In this document: piece after piece, positions 60,031 to 64,000 of the stretch | Position numbering within the stretch: the stretch's first letter is position 1 | How the letters are laid out: the number at the start of each line of letters is the position of its first letter | Assembly (NCBI GenBank): GCA_029204225.1 | Contig: CM055095.1 | Coordinates: forward strand, 52,489,836-52,553,835 | DNA length: 64,000 bases | Direction: 5' to 3' | Source of the DNA: Diphasiastrum complanatum | Lineage: Eukaryota; Streptophyta; Lycopodiopsida; Lycopodiales; Lycopodiaceae | The notes under the pieces: model-generated | Database searches by the model: none | Told to the model about the DNA's origin: nothing | The model's input: the letters and a program-made list of their open reading frames with translations, nothing else | Made by a program: the position numbers and the translations under genes

Positions 60031-60899
60031 TTATGTTATGTTTAAATATAATAATGCAAATAGACACAATGAAGAAGATGAGGAGGCACTTTGTCTAAAG
60101 AAGAAAAGAATTTGCGAGAAGAATCAAAGACAACGTTTTAACTTGGAGCAAAGACATCTCATTTGGAGACTTCTCTACTTCTATTAAATCTTCAAGCCAA
60201 ATATAGATGGAGTGATCAAAGTCTCACATCATTATTTGAGTAATTTTTTTTCATCTACTTGTCATATTTATTTTGAAACAAGATTTACAATTTGGACATC
60301 TAGTGATAATTTTCTAATATTAATTTTTTTGCCATGTAGAAACTATTGAAAAACAAAATTCTCCTTGAAGGGAATGCTTAAGAACATGGATGTGTATCTT
60401 GAATTGCTTATTGACGAGCTGGAAGATTTGTGGAAAGGGATAAAAACATATGACATTTCACACCCCTTACCTAAGAGGGATTTTACATATCTTTATTCCT
60501 TGATATGCACCTAACTGGTGTTGCATTCAAGATTGTGTATATGTGTGTATGTCTGTCTACCTGTCTGTGCTATGCATGTCTATCCAATACATATATTATA
60601 CTGGATTAGATCACAAGATTTGATTAGCTAGAGTTTAGCTAAACGGTTGTTAACTATATCTTTGTTAACTTTGCATGGAGACAATGGATCATGATAGTTT
60701 AAAAACTTCACGCCCAAGTAGTTGAGGTCCGATAGTTTGTCCATGCCCGATATATCATCTTGGACTTGGCTTGTGGATGCCCAATTAGTCGACATCATCC
60801 TCACCCAATATGTTGGCCTAGTCCGATAGAGAGAACTGTGAGGAGAGATAGAAAAATACTAAAGCTTTGAAAATGTAGAAACACAAGGTTTCTTCATGA
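60031..60899. other. No gene recognised
   Basis: A short Lys/Glu-rich plus frame (to 60187) and AT-rich sequence. No supported feature. Confidence 0.35.
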
Positions 60900-61026
60900 A
60901 GATTCCGATGCAGTGATGGCTCTATTATCGAGTCTTCTTGATGCCTATGAAAATTGGATCATAGAAAAATCGATCCAGAAGCATCTTGCTCTATCAATGC
61001 TACTACAAGAGGAGATCAGAAGAACT
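60900..61026 (+). pseudogene. Copia gag fragment
   Basis: Reads VMALLSSLLDAYENWI, KHLALSMLLQEEIRRT, the pattern of the copia gag region (LLxSLPxSYENxx...LLxEExRR). It is cut at about 61026 where an LTR-like sequence begins. Confidence 0.55.
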
Positions 61027-62144
61027 GTGTCATGCCCATGTCTGGTCTCGGGTAGCGTGTCCACGCTAGGGACCGGTAGACCAATAACCCGTAAGTTAAT
61101 TGTAAATATAAGGGAATTGGGCCCCTTATGTGTACATGGTCATAATTAATGGTTGTAGGCGTAAACACTTGATGGTGGATTTGTATGGGTCTATCAGTGA
61201 GTCATTGGGGAACTGGATTTAAACCATTTGTACAAACTTTCAATCCTATGGATCTACAAAGTATTCCATGAACTAAGTTATGTTCCAAAAGGACGGAATG
61301 CTATCCCGGAAGACTCAGTAGAGTCGGATAGTTGTGGGTTGCCAGAAGCTATAACTTCACGTAATGAGGTTATGGTAAATCTTAAGTTATTCTAAATTAG
61401 AACTTAAAAGGAAAATCTAGACGTATTCCAGATTGGGACCCTAACTTTGGAATGACAATTTGTGCCATGTCTAAAGTAAGGGCATTTTTTAGATTACAAT
61501 CCTTATATTGGCACCATGTGTGAGTTGGAAAAGTCTGGAACTTTCCAGATGGAAAGGACTTTCAAGTATAACTCATGTGTCTTTTAAGAGTTATGATGCA
61601 CTCTTATGATAGGGTATGGTCTTTGGAATTTGGAGAGTTGAGATTGATGAATAATAACTCAGATTCTAGGAAGTACCTAATCCATAGAAGAGGATAGTGT
61701 TCATACCCTGGATGAATAAACAAGTTAGTGGAATTTTGGTACAACTGATCACCTTACCAAATCGACTATGTTCATTCGGGTATAGACCAAAAAGTTATCG
61801 AGTATCTGTTTAGGCTTTACAGATTATCAAAGTGACATTATGAACATTCACGTTTTGAAGTTCACTGGTCACTTTTTGGACGACTGTATTTGCTAAACTA
61901 GATCTGACTCTAAAGCTTAAATGTTCTTCTGATCATTGGCTGTTGCCTATGTGAGGGTATCACGTTCTTTTATTGGGTATAGGACAAGAATCCGATGAAT
62001 TATGATTGACGAATCATAGTTCAGATTCTAGCTATACTTAATCGCTTAAAAGGAGGACTACCTGCATGATCAGAAGATCGGATAAGATATGTATTCATAT
62101 TTTCATAGCAATCTCCTCGGAGAGGAAGTTATCCTTGATGGAGA
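61027..62144 (+). other. Possible Ty3 LTR or leader sequence
   Basis: Begins tgtcatgcccatgtctgg directly after the gag fragment, in the style of a Ty3 LTR start (tgtcacgcc). No partner copy is present, so the extent is unknown. No ORF. Confidence 0.3.
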
Positions 62145-62545
62145 TTGAATTATAGTAAGCATTTGGCTACCAGTTATAGCTCGTTTATGCTTATGTACGG
62201 ATTTGAGCCTAGGTCATCCATTGCGGTTGAGACTCGGTCGATCAAGTTTAAGAAAGTAGCGGATTTTCTACATGATATGCAAGAAATGCTACGAATTGCA
62301 CGTGAGAATGTCCAGAGTGCCCAGGATAGGGACCAACATTATGCAAATCTGAAAAGATCACCGAGAGACTTCCAAGTGGGGGATTGGATATACTTGAAAA
62401 TCTTGAAGGATTCGAGTGTAATGCATACCGGCAAGCATTATATATTGTCCCCTAGATATAGAGGACCGTATAAGATCTTTAAAAAGATCAGATCCTTAGC
62501 TTAACCAATTGGGACTCCCGGAAAGATTGCAAGTGCATTTGGGTA
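62145..62545 (+). pseudogene. Ty3/gypsy integrase C-terminal region
   Basis: Reads FMLMYGFEPRSSIAVE, ADFLHDMQEMLRIARENVQS, DQHYANLKRSPRDFQVGDWI, then the GPY motif LSPRYRGPYKIFKKI and, after a stop, a start of the chromo-like tail (QLGLPERLQVH). This is the end of a Ty3 pol in plus orientation; the catalytic integrase core, RT and protease are absent nearby. Confidence 0.85.
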
Positions 62546-63060
62546 GTGGGTGTTCTAGGGCCTATAAAAGTAGCCCTATTTCGAGCATGATCAAAATCAA
62601 AACAATCACCTAAATGAACACTCGTGTCAATAAAAAAAGGTATCTATATCTACAATCTTTGACTTTTCAGACTTTGTACCACTAGAAGAAGCTGCTTTAG
62701 AAGTGGAGGGCACAGAGTCCAAATCATCAGAAATATTTAACAAAAGGAAAAAAAACAAAAGCAGACTGAAAATCAACAAATCTACATTTTTTATTGTGAA
62801 TTGGGCACTCATCTACAAACTTGAAATCATTATGTAACTTGGTAAACATTCTGTCAAGCTTGGCTTTGTAGATATGCTTGTCGAGTGCCACTAGGTCCTA
62901 ATAATGAATCATGTCTTTATTCTGAGACCTGAATAACGGAGTACTAAGCAGGGACTTAAATCTAAGATACATCCCAGAAAATGCCTCCACACTAGGGCCC
63001 TCAGAAATAGCAATGGCAAGGAGACCCAGATCTACAATCGAGTCTGTGATTCTTTACAAT
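62546..63060 (-). pseudogene. Possible exon relics, function unknown
   Basis: Minus strand gives two protein-like stretches: SEGPSVEAFSGMYLRFKSLL to KDMIHY, a TAG, then DKHIYKAKLDRMFTKLHNDF (63050-62820), and after a T-rich acceptor-like tract SDDLDSVPSTSKAASSSGTK (62745-62640). They could be decayed exons of one gene. No domain recognised. Confidence 0.3.
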
Positions 63061-63925
63061 GAGAAAGATGAAGCTGATAACTGGAAGCCAACAAAATATA
63101 CGAAGAATTCATGGGTATTGCTGCATCCATCATCAAAGGGCATTTTTCGACAAAAGAAGGAGCAAAAATGACATACAAATCTTATTGGAAAGCAAAAATT
63201 TTGGAGTTTAAGACTACCTCGGGAGATCAATCGATATCAGAACTTTTAGTACAACATGTATATATGCATTCAGAAATCAAAGTACATGATATCAATCCTC
63301 ATGATCATCCAAAATATAATTGTAAGTATATCAAAACATATGCACTCTACAACAATCATATGTGATTTTCTTTATTGATGCTCTTCAAATTATGATTTAA
63401 ATGCTTCAACATTGTTTTTTGCTTTCAAATTTATATCCATCATGCATAAGTGAATGGGAGCCATCACAATCACTTGCAAGAATATTGGACGTGGTTCACT
63501 CTGATGTCGGAAAGCTGCATCATAGAGGAAGAAGTCCAAAGGAACTTGCAGATTGTGGTATCTATTTTTATGAATCTTTATATACGCCACATACAAATGG
63601 AGGTTTTGGCAAGCTCAAGGCAATTGCATTGCCTAGTTTTCAAAGTGATGAGTGGCCTACCCTGACAGTATTGTTTCTGAATCCTTGAGATGCAAGCTAC
63701 TCATTGATATTAGAAATGCTATGAAGATAAGCACTGGCTCGAAAATTGTTCACCTAAGTTGGTTTATCTCATTACATATATTTGTTAATTTTTTCTTGAG
63801 TGCTAGTGTTCGCAGGACACCAACTTTATTTGTTTGCAAGGATTTATCAGATAAGACTTTGTCAGATCTCATGGATCAAGGCTGGGATAGTAAAACAAAT
63901 AATGACATAGAATGCTAGCTTAAAA
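63040..63925 (+). pseudogene. Unclassified coding fragments near the window edge
   Basis: Plus frames 63111-63365, 63401-63688 and 63652-63918 each look coding: YKSYWKAKILEFKTTSGDQS with ELLVQHVYMHSEI; PHTNGGFGKLKAIALPSFQS with DEWPTLTVLF; RTPTLFVCKDLSDKTLSDLM with DQGWDS. An AG acceptor before RTPTLF (63815) suggests exons. The first segment is loosely like a BAH domain (VLLHP...WKAKILEF), but this is a guess. Frame changes between segments suggest decay or missed introns. Confidence 0.35.
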
Positions 63926-64000
63926 AGTCTTCAATGATCTTTCATTATCATATCGAGAAGCAAATGCTCAGTCTCACATTTAGCTATCAGAGATACAAGA

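Noticed and set aside
1-64000. CRISPR arrays, operons, tRNA and rRNA genes
   Set aside because: None seen. The repeats are LTRs and microsatellites, and the tRNA-like tggtatcagagc strings are primer sites.

Overview
The window is nuclear DNA of a land plant. It holds one recognisable host gene at the left edge, followed by about 55 kb of nested, mostly broken LTR retrotransposons. The evidence for a plant is a 15-exon auxin response factor gene (B3, ARF and PB1 domains) with GT-AG introns and many Ty1-copia elements primed by initiator tRNA-Met. The ARF mixes features of the angiosperm classes. A bacterial-type DNA methyltransferase gene with introns lies nearby. Together these point weakly to a non-flowering or early-diverging plant (bryophyte, lycophyte, fern or gymnosperm); I cannot name the species.

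Layout. 1-8915 (+): 5'-truncated ARF gene. 8916-11900: gene-free sequence with a (GA)n microsatellite and a GC-rich foldback. 11904-15600: debris of Ty3-type gag, a coiled-coil ORF and copia fragments. 15616-17962 (-): a decayed five-exon gene joining a ParB-like domain to a beta-class amino DNA methyltransferase, the most unusual locus here. 18002-26862 (+): copia element A1, split by the young copia element B+ (20237-25981). 27210-34460 (+): an unrecognised ORF family D (copy D1), split by copia B- (27693-33826, target duplication tatcc). 34832-39906 (-): C1, a structurally complete element whose 729-codon ORF has lost reverse transcriptase. 40649-45257: small copia and Ty3 fragments in both orientations. 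45258-51159 (-): degenerate copia G. 51160-56183: A2 (+) fused tail to tail with C2 (-). 56158-56883 (-): second copy of D (D2). 57300-64000: Ty3 protease and integrase remnants, LTR scraps and unclassified coding fragments running to the window edge.

How the parts relate. The ARF would be a nuclear auxin-regulated transcription factor, probably a repressor, and has no functional link to its neighbours. Insertion order can be read from nesting: A1 was hit by B+, D1 by B-, and G by A2. B+ and B- form an inverted pair about 6 kb long, and A2/C2 form a gag inverted repeat; both could make hairpin RNA. Three copia families (A, B, C) share a palindrome, CACACGTGTG, inside a longer module in their LTRs or leaders. 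All coordinates, splice sites and translations were read by eye; no alignment or database search was run.
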